64,000 nucleotides of DNA from Eleusine coracana subsp. coracana. Taxonomy: Eukaryota; Streptophyta; Magnoliopsida; Poales; Poaceae. Of this stretch, positions 32,518-43,929 are shown one piece after another; position 1 is the first letter of the stretch, and the number at the start of each line of letters is the position of its first letter. The position numbers were made by a program, and so were the translations under genes. The DNA is taken from NCBI GenBank assembly GCA_032690845.1, contig CM064434.1:9364108-9428107 (forward strand). Reading direction: 5' to 3'. The notes beneath the pieces were generated by a model. The model did no database searches and was not told the origin of the DNA. It saw only the letters and a program-made list of their open reading frames with translations.

Positions 32518-32648
32518 GCAAGGTGAAAGCTAAGGCTTTGGGACCACCAAACAAGAAGAGAAATGTCAAGAGCATATGGGTGCCTAAGTGCATTGTTGAT
32601 CTTCAGAGATCGGCTACGTACAAGTGGGTGCCCAAGAACAAGACCTAG
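32518..32648 (+). pseudogene. SIRE-A gag tail, continuing the frame cut at 21061
   Basis: After the second copy of GGATG the plus strand reads GKVKAKALGPPNKKR, then KSIWVPKCIVD and a terminal YKWVPKNKT before TAG 32646. Together with the RFKLFRNKD end at 21061 this is one continuous Gag C-terminus, showing that SIRE-B landed in an open SIRE-A frame. The WVPK ending also occurs in SIRE-B Gag. Confidence 0.8.
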
Positions 32649-34056
32649 ATGGTGGTGGTGGTGGTGGACCGAGCGCTTTCATGAAGATCGTGTGAAGTCC
32701 ACCACAAGTGACATGGACCTCAATGACATATCTACTCATGAGCGAGGTATTGGTGTTTGTTCTTGGTAGTTGTAGTGTGTTCTTTCTTTTCTTGCATTGC
32801 ATGGTAATTAAGACTCCTTTGTGACTAGAATGTTTTGCATCCATGCATGTGTAAAAGAAAAAAACACATAAAAATTATTCAATGTCTAACCCATCCAAGA
32901 TAGCTAGAAGCAAGGGGGAGTGCTTGAGATGGTGGGTTGGCTTCTCTCAAGGTAAGGGTATGGCTTATAGTGAGTAAGCTTGGGAGGGGTTCAAACTTGA
33001 CATTGTTAGGTTTCCTTTGTGTCTTGTTTAACTTTGTTTGAATTCATATGGCATGTTACTTTCATTGCATATGTAAAATGCTTGTTGCATGCATCATATA
33101 GGAAACACAAATGAGGCTAGTCACATTTGGAGAAATTTGTGCCTCATATGAGAATACATTTCCACAAGTGTGACCAAAGGAAAGGTTTGTGCTTCGTGCC
33201 CATTGAGTCATGATCAAACGAGCTCCGAGGTTAAATCTACTCCGGTGGTTTAAAGACAAGTGACTCATACATTCCCAACACACTAATGACTAACCATTGC
33301 TTTCTCGAAGAAATATTTTGTTGAGTCATGTGTGTAGGGGGAGCTATGATTGAACACCATCATGACCAAGGAGGAGCACCATGAAAGGGGGAGTCCTAAC
33401 TCTTGCCATTTATTATTTGCTCCTTGGTTCTCTTGTGTTTTGTCTTTGGCTTGTGGTTTTTGGTGATAGGTGACAAAGGGGGAGAAGGAACTAGAAGACC
33501 CAAAAGCCATGTCTAGATTGATAACACAAAGGGTGAGAAGAACATGAAGATCCGGAGCCAAGTTGAGAACAACATGAAGATCAAAAGAAGATGAACAAAA
33601 TAAGATGATTATGGAGAACATGAAGATGATCAAGACAATGGTGCATGTTCACTTGGAGTACATATGAAGATCATGACAAGATGAACATCTACACCAACAT
33701 GGAGAAGAACAACAATGGTGCATGTCTACAACAATAATGAACATCTACACCAACATGAACATCTACGTCCATGGTGCGTATCTACATCAACAAGATCGAC
33801 TACCACGACACCATGATAGGAGCAAAATTCAACTCAAGCTCAATATATAGTGCGCTACGTATTTGGGCAGTTCTCCCTCAACACCTAGCACATTCCAAGG
33901 GGGAGACTACTTTAAAGGTAAGGACCAAGGTAATCCATTCAAACCTATCTTTTCTCTTGGTTCCTTGTTTTCGTTCGAGTCTTTTGTCCCTTCCTTCTTA
34001 TTCTTTTGGGACTCATTCGTTTTGAATCATCATAAGTAGTGGTTGTCATCCATCAC
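32649..34056 (+). other. Noncoding 3' tail of SIRE-A with repeated AGGGGGAG tracts
   Basis: No convincing ORF. A GGT run lies at 32650-32667. AGGGGGAG occurs at about 32913, 33336, 33386, 33477 and 33898, before the true PPT. The block 33540-33780 is made of repeated ATGAAGAT/ACATCTAC phrases. It occupies the place where pol should be. Confidence 0.6.
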
Positions 34057-34071
34057 CAAAAAGGGGGAGAT
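34057..34071 (+). other. Polypurine tract of SIRE-A
   Basis: CAAAAAGGGGGAGAT directly before TGTGAGG of the 3' LTR. Confidence 0.8.
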
Positions 34072-36255
34072 TGTGAGGTTCATGACCATTGAGGTCACCC
34101 TAAGGTATGATTGTTTTGGTGATGAATGACAAACATGAAATGTGACTAATGTCTACACGAGTGTTGTGCGTGTAGGAAACCTTATCTATCTTATAATGAT
34201 TGATGGTTGCCTTGGTGGTTGATGACAATGACCACAAGCATAGAGGCTTGATGAGCTTGATGGAGTCCAAGGGTTGATGGAGATGGATCAAAGCTAAGGA
34301 CAGGCTTTGGAGCAAGTGTTTGGAACACTTGTCTAGTTGTTAGGGCTTTGAGTCCATAGGAAAAACCGGACTATCAAGGGGGTCTAGGTCATGTCTCTTA
34401 GGTCACACTAGTTGGTGATGTCCATGGATGCTCAGTGAAATCACAGGCACTAGCTAACGGTGGAGAAGCCAAGGAGCTGTTGGAAGAAGCCAGGAAACAA
34501 AGTCAAGAGGAGATGAGGAGTTTCAGCTTCTGCAGGTACAGACTAGACAGAGAGGTCTATGAGATCGGACGATTCGGTGATCAGAGGGAATTTCTCTATA
34601 GAGAAGATGTTGGATGTGAGGAATAGTGTTGGCAGAGGAACCATAGAGACCGGACAGTCCAGTGTGCAGGCTGGACGGTCCGGTCTGTATGGAGAAGGTT
34701 TAGACAGAAGAGGAAGTATCGACAACATCTCTGTTTCGAGAAAGGAGAGAAGAGACCGGATAGTCCGGTGTGAAGACTGGACTGTACGGTCATTACAGGA
34801 GGTGATAGAACAGAGGAGTAGTTGGCTACAAGGAAAACTATTAGAGCAGAATTGTAAAGATAGGACTGTACGGTCTGATTGTACGGTCTGTAGACCGAAC
34901 TATAGGGTCTGGTTGTACGGTCTATAGACCGGACTGTACGGTCTGTAGGAAGAAATTCTGGACAGACGAGGAAGTGGCTGCAAGGGCTCTGGAGCTATGA
35001 AGGCCGAACTGTACATTTTGTAGACCGGACTATATGGTCACTATGGAGGAAACAACGGACAGAGAGCAATGGCTCTGGAGGAGCTGTCCGGTGGAGACCG
35101 AACTCTCCGATCTGGACACTGACCGGACTATCCGGTCAGTACGTCCAGAGAGGCTGTTTCATGGAGCAATGACTAGTTTGAGGTTAGAAGACTATATAAA
35201 CTTGTTGTTGGGGTCTTGGAGACCGCCTTTGGCCATCGGGATTGCTGGGAGCATCTATTGGGAGCCAAAGGGCCAAGAGAGGAGCACTAGGAGAGGATAT
35301 TGGATATCTTGAGAGTCCTAGTGAGAGTAACATGAGCATTGATGCACATCTAAGGCTATGGTGTCCTTGAGGGTGTGATCTAGGTTGTTACTCTTGGTCT
35401 ACAGTGAGACCTAGACCGGTTAGGTGTCGGTGATCGAGCCTATCGTGATTGGTTGTGAAGGGCGTCACACGTTTGTACACGGTTTAAGCCCGCCGGTGAA
35501 AGGGGCATGTCAGCGAGTCCGGCAAGTTCTCGAGGGAGGCGAGCTTGTGCTTTGTGCAGCGGTGACGCAGACCATGTCTTTACTCTAGGAGTGATTGCAG
35601 GCTCGTGGACGAGAACTCCACTTGGTGGCAGGAGGGATCGGAACTCCGACGAGAGTGGTCCAACGAGGAGTAGGGGAAAGCGCCATCCTTTCGAGACCCC
35701 AGGAAAAAAAATTATGAGCCATCTCTTACTCTACTCCTTACTATGATGCTTTACTTTCCGCATTTACATACCGTGCTATTCATGATTGTGTGCTAACCTT
35801 GCTCTAGTCGACTACCTTGTAGACTTGCATGAATTGGATTCTATACTGGCTAGTAGTGCTTAGCTTTCATACTTGATCACTAGCATGTATAGGAGTTTCT
35901 TTGGCTTGATTGATCACCCTAGTATGTATTGTGCTACTCATGCCTGTGTGCTTTCCATATTCTTGTTGATCTAGTAGCTTTGCTTGAGTAGGACTCCTTG
36001 CTAGCTAGTTGTTTGCTTCCGCATATCTTTGGTAACTAGCTTGCATAGGAGTTGTATTGCCTTTGTGTGATCCACTAGTATGCTTAGGTTGTTGTTTCTT
36101 TCATAGGTTTATTATCTTGCTAGTGTGATCACTACTAGGGTTGTGTAGGAGTTGTTTTGACTGGTTGGTTTTAGGAATTGCAAATTTGGTACATAGTGTG
36201 AGTTTCCGATTCACCCCCCCCCCCCCCCCGCCCTCTTGGTCACTCGGTCCTTTCA
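34072..36255 (+). repeat. 3' LTR of SIRE-A (2184 bp)
   Basis: It starts TGTGAGGTTCATGACC and ends CGGTCCTTTCA. The TATA box TATATAAA lies at about 35193-35200, with the dyad array upstream at 34563-35140. A run of about 17 C precedes the end (36213-36230), longer than in the 5' LTR. LINE ORF2 resumes directly at 36256. Confidence 0.88.
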
Positions 36256-38662
36256 CATAGGCCTCTTAGAAATACGAAATAGGCCATAGAGTAAGTAGAG
36301 ATAGCTTGAGCCACAGATTTAATCAATACCTCTTTGCCTCCCATTGAGAGGGTTTGTTCCATCCAGCCCTGAATTCTTTTCCACACATGATCCTTTAGGT
36401 ACTTGAAGGATCCATTGGATGATGCTCCTAGATCAGTGGGCATGCCTAGATATTTCTCACTAAACGCCTGATTATGAACCTCCAAAACGTCCATAATTTC
36501 TTCACGAATAGCCTGTTGGCATCCCTTCACAAAATGTATGGAGGACTTATCCATATTAACTTGATGACCCGACGCACGATAATACAGTCGAAGAGCCTCT
36601 TTCACCTGTTCTACAGTCTCTCTTCTAGCCTTGAAAATCAGCAGGCTATCATCCGCAAAGAGTAAATGACTCACCACCGGAGCCGATGGGGCCACTTTGA
36701 TTCCACTTATGTGCGATGAATGAATTCTAGACTTTAGGAGGCACAAAAGGCCCTAAGCTGCTAACAAGAAAAGGTAGGGAGAAATTGGATCACCTTGGCA
36801 AATTCCTCTCGTTGGTATGAAGCTCTCAAGTCGATCCCCGTTGAACAACATAGAGAACGACACTAAGGTAACTAGTCTCATAATCATGTCCACCCATGAT
36901 CCTTGAAAGCCGAGTTTCAACATAAAAGCATGCAAATAATTCCATTCAACTCAATCATAGGCCTTCCTCATATCCAATTTAAGGGCACAACAAATGAGCT
37001 CCCCGGCTCGCTTACATTTCATGTAGTGCATGCACTCGTAAGCGGTCATAACGTTATCCGTCATAAGGCGTCCAGGGACAAACACGGACTGCTCCTCTGA
37101 AATGATCTCAGGCAATATGGTTCTCAACCTATTAGCCATTACCTTGGATGCTATCTTGTAAATCACATTGCATAAGCTGATCGGCTTAAATTGTCCCAAC
37201 TCCTCTGGACTGGGTACTTTTGGTACTAAGACAATACATGTCTTATTGATTATTGCTGGGTCATCCCCTCCTCCGAGGACCCTTAACACTACTAAGTTCA
37301 CCTCTTCCCCACAAAGGTACCAGTGCTTTCATGGGGAACATCTGAAATAGAGCGGCCTTCACCTTTTGAGCTGTGAAGTCTAGCAAAAGTTAATCATTCA
37401 TCTCCACACTAACCTTTTGAGGCACATGATCTAGCACAACTCCCATGTCTTCTGTACCCTCTAATCTATGTAGATTTCTATAGAAATTCGTAGCTAAACT
37501 ACTCGTCTCCTAGATATCCTCGGTGGTATCACCATTTGATTCCATAGTTTAGTGATTATGTTCTTCTTGCACCTCTAACTTGCTTGCATATGAAAGAACT
37601 TAGTATTGCGATCACCTGCCATAAGCCACATGATGCGCGATCTCTGTCACCACGTTATCTCCTCCCTGCTATTGAGTTCCGCCAAATGATCGGGAATTTT
37701 TGCCTCCTCAAGCGATGGCCCCAACCGACTCGGGTCAGCATGTAGTCTATCTACCATTGAGCTTTTGTATCTCGTATCGAAGGTGGCCAAAAGACTAGAT
37801 GTTCTAGTTATCGATATGTCCTGCCACTTGTGTGAGCTTCGTCTCTAGCTCCGATAGCGTTCCAGCTTTAACACTCCCCTGCCAAAGCCGCTGCAACATA
37901 GGTAAGAATTCATTATGCTCTTCCCACATTAATTCATACCTAAAATCCTTCTTCCTCCAGCGTTTTCCCTAATCATCCTGCCTCTCCCACCTAAGTAGAA
38001 TAGGTTCATGATCTGAGGCTGCCGCTATCAATTGATTGACTGATGCCAAAGGGAAACATGATCGCCAGTCAATACATGCTAATGCGCAATCATGGTGTAC
38101 TCGCAAAAAGTCCCTTCGGCTTCCTTCTTCTCATAAGTCCAACTGCGCCCTGTATAACCAAGATCATATAGGCCGCATACATCTACCATCTCTCGAAATC
38201 CCTCTATTTGAGCATAGCTCTATTCCTGAACTCCCACATGTTTCGATCGATGTAAAACTTCATTGAAATCCCCAATGCACATCCATGGCAATGGTGAAGA
38301 TGACTTGATGAATTTTAACATGTCCTGGAATTTGTGTCTCTCGGGCACCTGTGCTTCTCCATAAACACAGGTTAATCACCATGGTTCTCCACCTCCTTCC
38401 TTAATAACAACATCAATGTGATACTAAGAGTATGATAAAATTTCAACTCTAGTATTATTATTGCAAAATATGCCCAGACTACCATTGCGGCCATTACTTC
38501 TTGTACCAAAGGCATTATCAAAACCTTTCCACCCATGATCTATCAACTTGTGTTTCTTGAATACACAACATGGTGGGGGCATAAGGCCTAGCAAGCTCGA
38601 GAAACTCCCTAACTGTCTCGGGATTGCCCAACCCATGACAGTTCTAGCTAAGGCAACTCATT
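36256..38662 (-). pseudogene. LINE ORF2: endonuclease and reverse transcriptase
   Basis: ORF2 nicks target DNA and primes reverse transcription from it. The start is ATG 38662 (MSCLS), with TAG in place of the usual Trp of the SWNCRG motif. The apurinic-type endonuclease is recognisable by PTMLCIQETQVD (catalytic Glu present). The RT shows FKPISLCNVIYKIASKV (37200-37150), a CQGDPISPYLFL block (36770-36800) and the catalytic FADD (Asp codons 36648-36653, intact). Between 37302 and 38423 stops are frequent. Recognisable pieces are all in the same frame. The C-terminus continues at 16131-15888 after the SIRE-A insertion. Confidence 0.85.
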
Positions 38663-38884
38663 GCTTCTGGTGGGTCTCCTCCTCGGAGCCCGCCTGATTG
38701 TTGTTTGTTGTTTGATGGTCTCACTTTCCTTCTTGGTTCTTCGTCCTCTTCCTCTCCCTTGGAGGTGTGTACGACGGTGGGGGAGGGGGTACTTTTTCAC
38801 TACCCATCTCTAGCAGCAGCTACCTCTGCACCCTAGCCTCGGGCCCCTCCAATGAGTCTTCCCTGATGGGCTTCATGGGGCACA

Positions 38885-39318
38885 ATACGCACTTGATACA
38901 TGTACACACTTCTAGGTAGGTGGCTACCTATGACTCACCATGATACACCTATACATTAGCACCATGGCAACCTTGCCATGCTACCTAGGACTCAAATACC
39001 ACACCAAGTCATGGCAACCTTTGCCATGCCTTCACATATGGTGACTTCTATGACTCTATGGCACGGTGCCTTGGGGGGGGGGGGGCGGGGCGGGGGGAGG
39101 GCACCCCAATTTATACTTGTACATGACTACTAGGATGTTGCCATTTGGCAACATTCTACACTCTTTTTAGGAAATATCTGTCTTAAGAAAATTCTCATCC
39201 TTATCCGAATATCTAGATATTTCCTACCCTCTAAAATATCTATGTTCTAGAGTTGTCTCATGCTTCACCATGAAGCATGACAAGTTAACTCATGCACCCT
39301 CTTCATTTCTCTAGAACA
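38885..39318 (-). mobile_element. Probable solo LTR inserted in the LINE, hairpin- and G-rich
   Basis: This piece does not fit the LINE. It has its own minus-strand TATA box (TATAAATTGGGG, complement of 39105-39116) and a TGTTCTAG-like end at 39318. It also has near-perfect palindromes CATGGCAACCTTGCCATG (about 38963), CATGGCAACCTTTGCCATG (about 39008), GTTGCCATTTGGCAAC (about 39135) and CATGCTTCACCATGAAGCATG-type (about 39260). A G-run (GGGG-rich, about 39073-39100) sits next to the TATA box. The left boundary and target duplication are unclear. Confidence 0.45.
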
Positions 39319-39321
39319 TTC

Positions 39322-40372
39322 TCAAGCATGCATTGCTATTTTCATCAGTTCATCACTCCAGGACCCGTCAAGTTCAGCTTCTTCAGATGCCCTTTTGTGT
39401 GAACCCGAGGTTTCTACACTCGTGCCTTTGGCCTTCCATGTTTCCTCATATCTTCCTGTCCTTGCAAAAAAACCGGCCTGCTCCACGGCCAGTCGCACAC
39501 CCCCTTGTCGATTGCCCGCCACGGGCAGCCACCGGTTCCATAGTGAAACTTCTAACACAAGGGGTGCCAGTTCTACATGTATGCCCCGGTGCCATCATGC
39601 ACTCACCATACTACAAAGCATTTGCAACATGCTCACCTGATCCACATTCCAAGTGTCCATGTCCAATAATTCCACAATGAGCACAAAAGCGTGGCAGCTT
39701 CTCACACATCACTTGTAGAATAAGTCTCTTGCAATCTTCGGGGCTCAGGGTCACAAACCTCACCAGGGGACGCTCTATAGGTATGTTAACATGAGCCCTG
39801 TGAAAATCGCCGTTGGTCCTCAATTCCACCTTCATGTCAACAACTATCACTTCTCCTACTCTCCCTGCCAGCTGGCTGATGATCTTCTCTGTTCTGCACA
39901 AATGAGGGATCTTATGGATTTGGATCCACGCCTGTGCCTTATTTGGGATCACTGACGGAATAGGAGTTTCTCCATCAAACTCTTCTAGCATGAGCGCATT
40001 CCCATGGAACAGCCATGGTCATTCCTCCATAACTCTTTTCCAATCTCCCAAGCAGAACGCGTGGATGATAAACAGATTTGTTCCAATGGGTCAGAATGTA
40101 TCTTTGTTCATCGTGTTCCAAGCAGCTCTCATCATAGAGATTAGTGATTGCTCACTCAACTGCTTTGATGTCAAGAGCTTGACCGCGGCCATCCACTTCA
40201 CTTCCGGTAGATCGTCCCTTATCGCTTTTGCGAGAATGACCCCCTCGCATTTAGCATCAATCATGTTCAACTTCTTCAGTAGTTCATCCACATCACATGA
40301 TCCTTCTTGCATCCTTTGATTCATATCACTGGAGCCTGCCACCATCGTGACGCGTGAAACCCTATCCCGCAC
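39322..40372 (-). pseudogene. LINE ORF1 (nucleic-acid-binding protein)
   Basis: ORF1 proteins coat LINE RNA. The N-terminal part (40372-40091; DVDELLKKLNMIDAKCEGV) and middle part (39991-39611; MLEEFDGETPIP, AWIQIHKIP) resemble the DUF4283-type domain of plant L1 ORF1. A CCHC knuckle FCAHCGIIGHGHLEC follows at about 39680-39640, ligands intact. The last part (39558-39322) is basic/acidic and ends next to the solo-LTR-like insertion. Frame changes occur near 40090 and 39600. The exact start is uncertain because of the decayed 5' end. Confidence 0.75.
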
Positions 40373-40560
40373 CTCGCCAAGGCCGGGAAGTTGGACCAGG
40401 CAGCCCCTTTATCATCTCAAACAAGGAGATGAAGTAGGGTGACGAGATCCTAGATTCATTGGTTCTGAGAGGCCTCCATCACCTATTCACCGGCGGAGTC
40501 AAGAAACCCTAGAAACCCTAGGTATTAGTGTCATCGCTGTAACAGAACCACCTTACCACG

Positions 40561-40673
40561 GAGATGGCCCTATTCTAGGATCATTCTCGAGTGATGACAC
40601 ATGCTGTGATGCCCAATAGTACAACACATGACAGAAGAATATACTTGCAACAAGAACATAGATAGAATATAGA
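40561..40673. other. Unassigned sequence flanking element A (left half)
   Basis: Continues after element A at 48631-48805; together about 290 bp interrupted by that insertion (duplication ATAGA at 40669-40673 and 48631-48635). Phrases such as TGATGCCCAATAGT and GTGCGGAAGCAAAAGGG suggest more retroelement sequence, but I cannot name the family. Confidence 0.5.
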
Positions 40674-41859
40674 TGTCGGTGACCAGTACCCGGGATACCT
40701 CACATAGAAGGAAAGTGGAGGTAGACTCCTACTAGGATAAGAGCAATAGACCGACTAGGACTCCACCATGTAACCCTGTCCCCCCGGATATATAAGGAGG
40801 GGCAGGGGTCCTCCTGAAGGGATAAGCTGAATTAGATAGATCCCACACGAGACATAGAATAGACACAACTAGACATCATTGTCTAGGTCTACCCTCCTCG
40901 TCTAGATCTTTAGATCTAGACATATCAATACAAATACCATAGAACATAGGAATGTCGATGATACATACCATCGAGGTACCTCAGAGAGAAGGAAAACAAA
41001 GTAGACTCCTACTTGGATATGTATAGTAGACCGACTAGAACTCCGCCATGTAACCCTGTCCCCCCAGATATATAAGGAGGGGTAGGGGTCCTCTTTAAGG
41101 GACAAGTTCTACTAGACAAGCCATAGCATTGGACAAGTCGACAATTAGACAAGTTCAATTAGATAGATCCCATACGGGATATAGATTAGACACAACTAGA
41201 CATCATCATCCAGGTCTACCCTTCTTGTCTAGATCTTTAGATCTAGACATATCAATATAAATACCATAGAACATAGGACGTAGGGTTATTATCCTCCGGG
41301 AGGCCCGAACACGTCTAAATCCGTGTCTTGTGTTGCCATCGTCTCTCGATCTCGCGCATACCCCTGTCCTACCTATAAATCCACATAGATGAACTACCCT
41401 ATGTCTATTGCCGAGATTAAGTCTCGACAGTTGGCACGCCAGGTAGGGGCCAGTGCGGCGATCGGCTCATCGAGATCGGTGGTTTCAATCTACTACTTCA
41501 AGATTTCATCGCGAGCAGACCGGCGTTGAAGCGCACGAGTCGCCGTGTTTTCGAAAGATTTCTTCTTCAAGATCTAATCGCGAGCAGACCGATGTTGAAG
41601 CATCATGTCATCGCATAAATCATCACGTCTTCATCAAGACGACACCTTCAAAAAGGACGACCGCTATTCAGCAACATCATCCATTACGATGATGCTTCCG
41701 ACAACTTGATACTTCGGCGAATTCCGACGACTCGACGACATCGCCGTGACTCGACGGTTCGACTGCTCACGGCCACATGTACAAGCCCGGGAGCTACTCC
41801 GCCTTCACCTGGCCACCTGGCCGCTCAAAGACGTCTTCGACGACTCAGCGCATCGGCAA

Positions 41860-42130
41860 TCACCGTGACTCGACCACTCGATGATGTCTTTGATGACTCA
41901 GCACATCGGCAATCACCTCGACTCGGTCATTCGATGACATCTCCTCGACTCGGTCACTCGGCGACATCGCTGCACTATGATCACTCGGCGATATTGCTAC
42001 ATTACTCGGTGGTGCCGTCAATGACTTGGCACATTGGGTTTTCACCCACTCTGCTACTCAACAACGCCTGCGATGACATGGCGCATTGGGTTTTCACCCA
42101 CTCAACTACTTGGCCACACCTTCGATGGTT
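41860..42130. repeat. ACTCGG/GACATCGC repeat block in G2
   Basis: Irregular tandem phrases of the type ACTCGGTCACTCGGCGACATCGC. The same block in A is 45640-45960. ACTCGG also forms the arms of the G1 LTR inverted repeat at 49527-49550. Confidence 0.7.
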
Positions 42131-43134
42131 TGATGTCTTGGTCAACCACTCCAAGCTTTGATGTTCCAGCGAGATGATGGCTCGACTTTGACATTCGACC
42201 ACTCGCCGACAATATCAGCATGCTTGGGGGCTCATCTTCAACTTGCTGAATAGCAAAGCTAAGTATCTTTATGCTTTCCCATTTTTTTTTCGAGATTTTG
42301 GACTCATGTCCTTCATTCATTTTCCCTACGATTGTTTATCTCTATTTTCTAAGCAGAAGGTCGTAGATTTTTTATGAGTAAAGTCAGGCTTTTAAATCAG
42401 TGCTCTTTTTTATGGCTTTATTCATCTTTATATTGCCTCAGTTCTTTAATTCTTCGTATTAAACAATCGAGCCAGGGGGCTATTTGTGTATCTATACATG
42501 TGTTCTCCCACTTTTTTGTGAATCTAGCAGTACATATGTCAGTCGATGACCTTTTAGTAGTGCCTTGGCCCTGACACCATATGATCCATGCCGGTCGGTG
42601 ACCTTTCAGTAGTGCTTAAGCCCTGACACCATATGACCCATGTCATCCATTTTTGTTTCACCTCTTCTTTGGCTTCGGCCTTGACCGATACATTGCATTT
42701 TATTTGCAATTTGGTCTTATTTTTTGGTCTTACACCGACAAGCAACTAAGGCATAAAACTTCTTTGCTACGCGATAGACTGCCACTACACTAAACCCAGA
42801 GCCAAAGTTGCGAGAGGTCATGTGTCAATTGGTTCTGATTGCTACGCAAGAGTAAATTATGACCGATATTGTTGTGGTAGACTGAGCTCCAAGCTCTTGA
42901 TATTTGTCCTAAGTATCCTATGGTAGATCGATCCGGTTGCTAAAGCGCGAATACGCTGCTATGCGCCAGTCGGTCTACCTACAGGAGAAAAATGGATACA
43001 CACTTGACTTTTCAGTCGACTAATTTGTTTGGCTTATAAAAATAAGTTTTCAAGCAAACAATGTTAATTATAACTAATTATCCTAAATTCCTTTATTGTC
43101 AGGAACATTTTGATGGATAGGCGGATACACCACT

Positions 43135-43570
43135 TGGCATAGAGTGATTTCCTCGCCTTTATCGGTCGACTTATAGCTCCCACCACCTTCGTCGGTCGAC
43201 CGTGCCAGTTCTGACTGCCTCCATCGATCGGCCTACAACTCCGACCGCTCTCATCGGTCGACCATGACAAACCTTCAACGGTCGACTTACAGCTCCGACC
43301 ACTTTCGTCGGTCGACCGTGCTAGTTCCGATTGCCTCCATCGGTCGGCTTACAACTCCGACCGCTCTTATTGGTCGGCCACGCCAGCTCCGATCGCCTTC
43401 ATCGGTTGGTTTACAGCTCTGACCACTTTCATCGGTCGGTTACACCAGCTCTGACTGTCGCCATCGGTCTACCACATCATATCTGACCGCCACCATTGGT
43501 CGGCCACATGTCAGACTATCGGCTTCACTCGGTCATCGTGACTTCGAGTGATTCCTACTTCATCAGCGGT
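43135..43570. repeat. CATCGGTCGGC repeat block in G2
   Basis: About ten irregular units of ~40-60 bp built on CCGACC...CATCGGTCGGC/ACAGCTCCGACC. The copy in A (46860-47060) is shorter and lacks several units, explaining part of the length difference of the interiors. Confidence 0.75.
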
Positions 43571-43929
43571 CGGCAGCTACAGCAATCTTGACTGTCTTCT
43601 TCACTTGACCTTATCGTCATGAGTTAAGTACCGCTGCCACTCAGACATATTCTGAGTTGAGCGCGACCGACACTCATAATGACGATTGTCTCGGGGGCTT
43701 CTTTAAAAAGAATCACTTTATATTAAATTTATGGTTGATGCCATAAAATATAAATATATGGTTTGATGATCTTATGACAGTGGCTTGATGGTCACTCTAT
43801 CAAATATGCTTCTTTGATGAGAATTGCATTATCAAAAATGGTTGATGCCATAATCATTCAAAGCATGATTTGATTGTCATGTCGCTATGACTTGATGGTC
43901 ATATACGCAAAATAACGAGCATCACTCTC

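Larger units (their letters stand above)
16132..36255 (+). mobile_element. SIRE-A: copia-type (SIRE/Maximus-like) element without pol, split by SIRE-B
   Basis: LTRs at 16132-18248 and 34072-36255 flank a PBS (18251) and PPT (34057-34071) of the SIRE/Maximus type. Without SIRE-B the interior is about 4.4 kb: gag-like frames, a protease-like motif, a CCHC-containing gag segment and 1.4 kb of noncoding tail. No RT, RNase H or integrase is present, so it is non-autonomous or a deletion derivative. It sits inside LINE ORF2. The 5' LTR lacks about 30 terminal bases present in the 3' LTR, so the target duplication cannot be read cleanly. Confidence 0.8.
36256..40560 (-). mobile_element. L1-type LINE, 5' two-thirds
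   Basis: A non-LTR retrotransposon on the minus strand with ORF1 (39322-40372) and ORF2 (endonuclease plus RT, 38662-36256). Its 3' continuation is 15888-16131, on the other side of SIRE-A. The 5' end is near 40560, followed by unassigned sequence. A solo-LTR-like insertion (about 38885-39318) lies between ORF1 and ORF2. Both ORFs have many stops, so it is old. Confidence 0.85.

Noticed and set aside
41706..42161. 151-codon frame in element G2
   Set aside because: Low-complexity translation of the ACTCGG repeats; broken in the equivalent part of element A.
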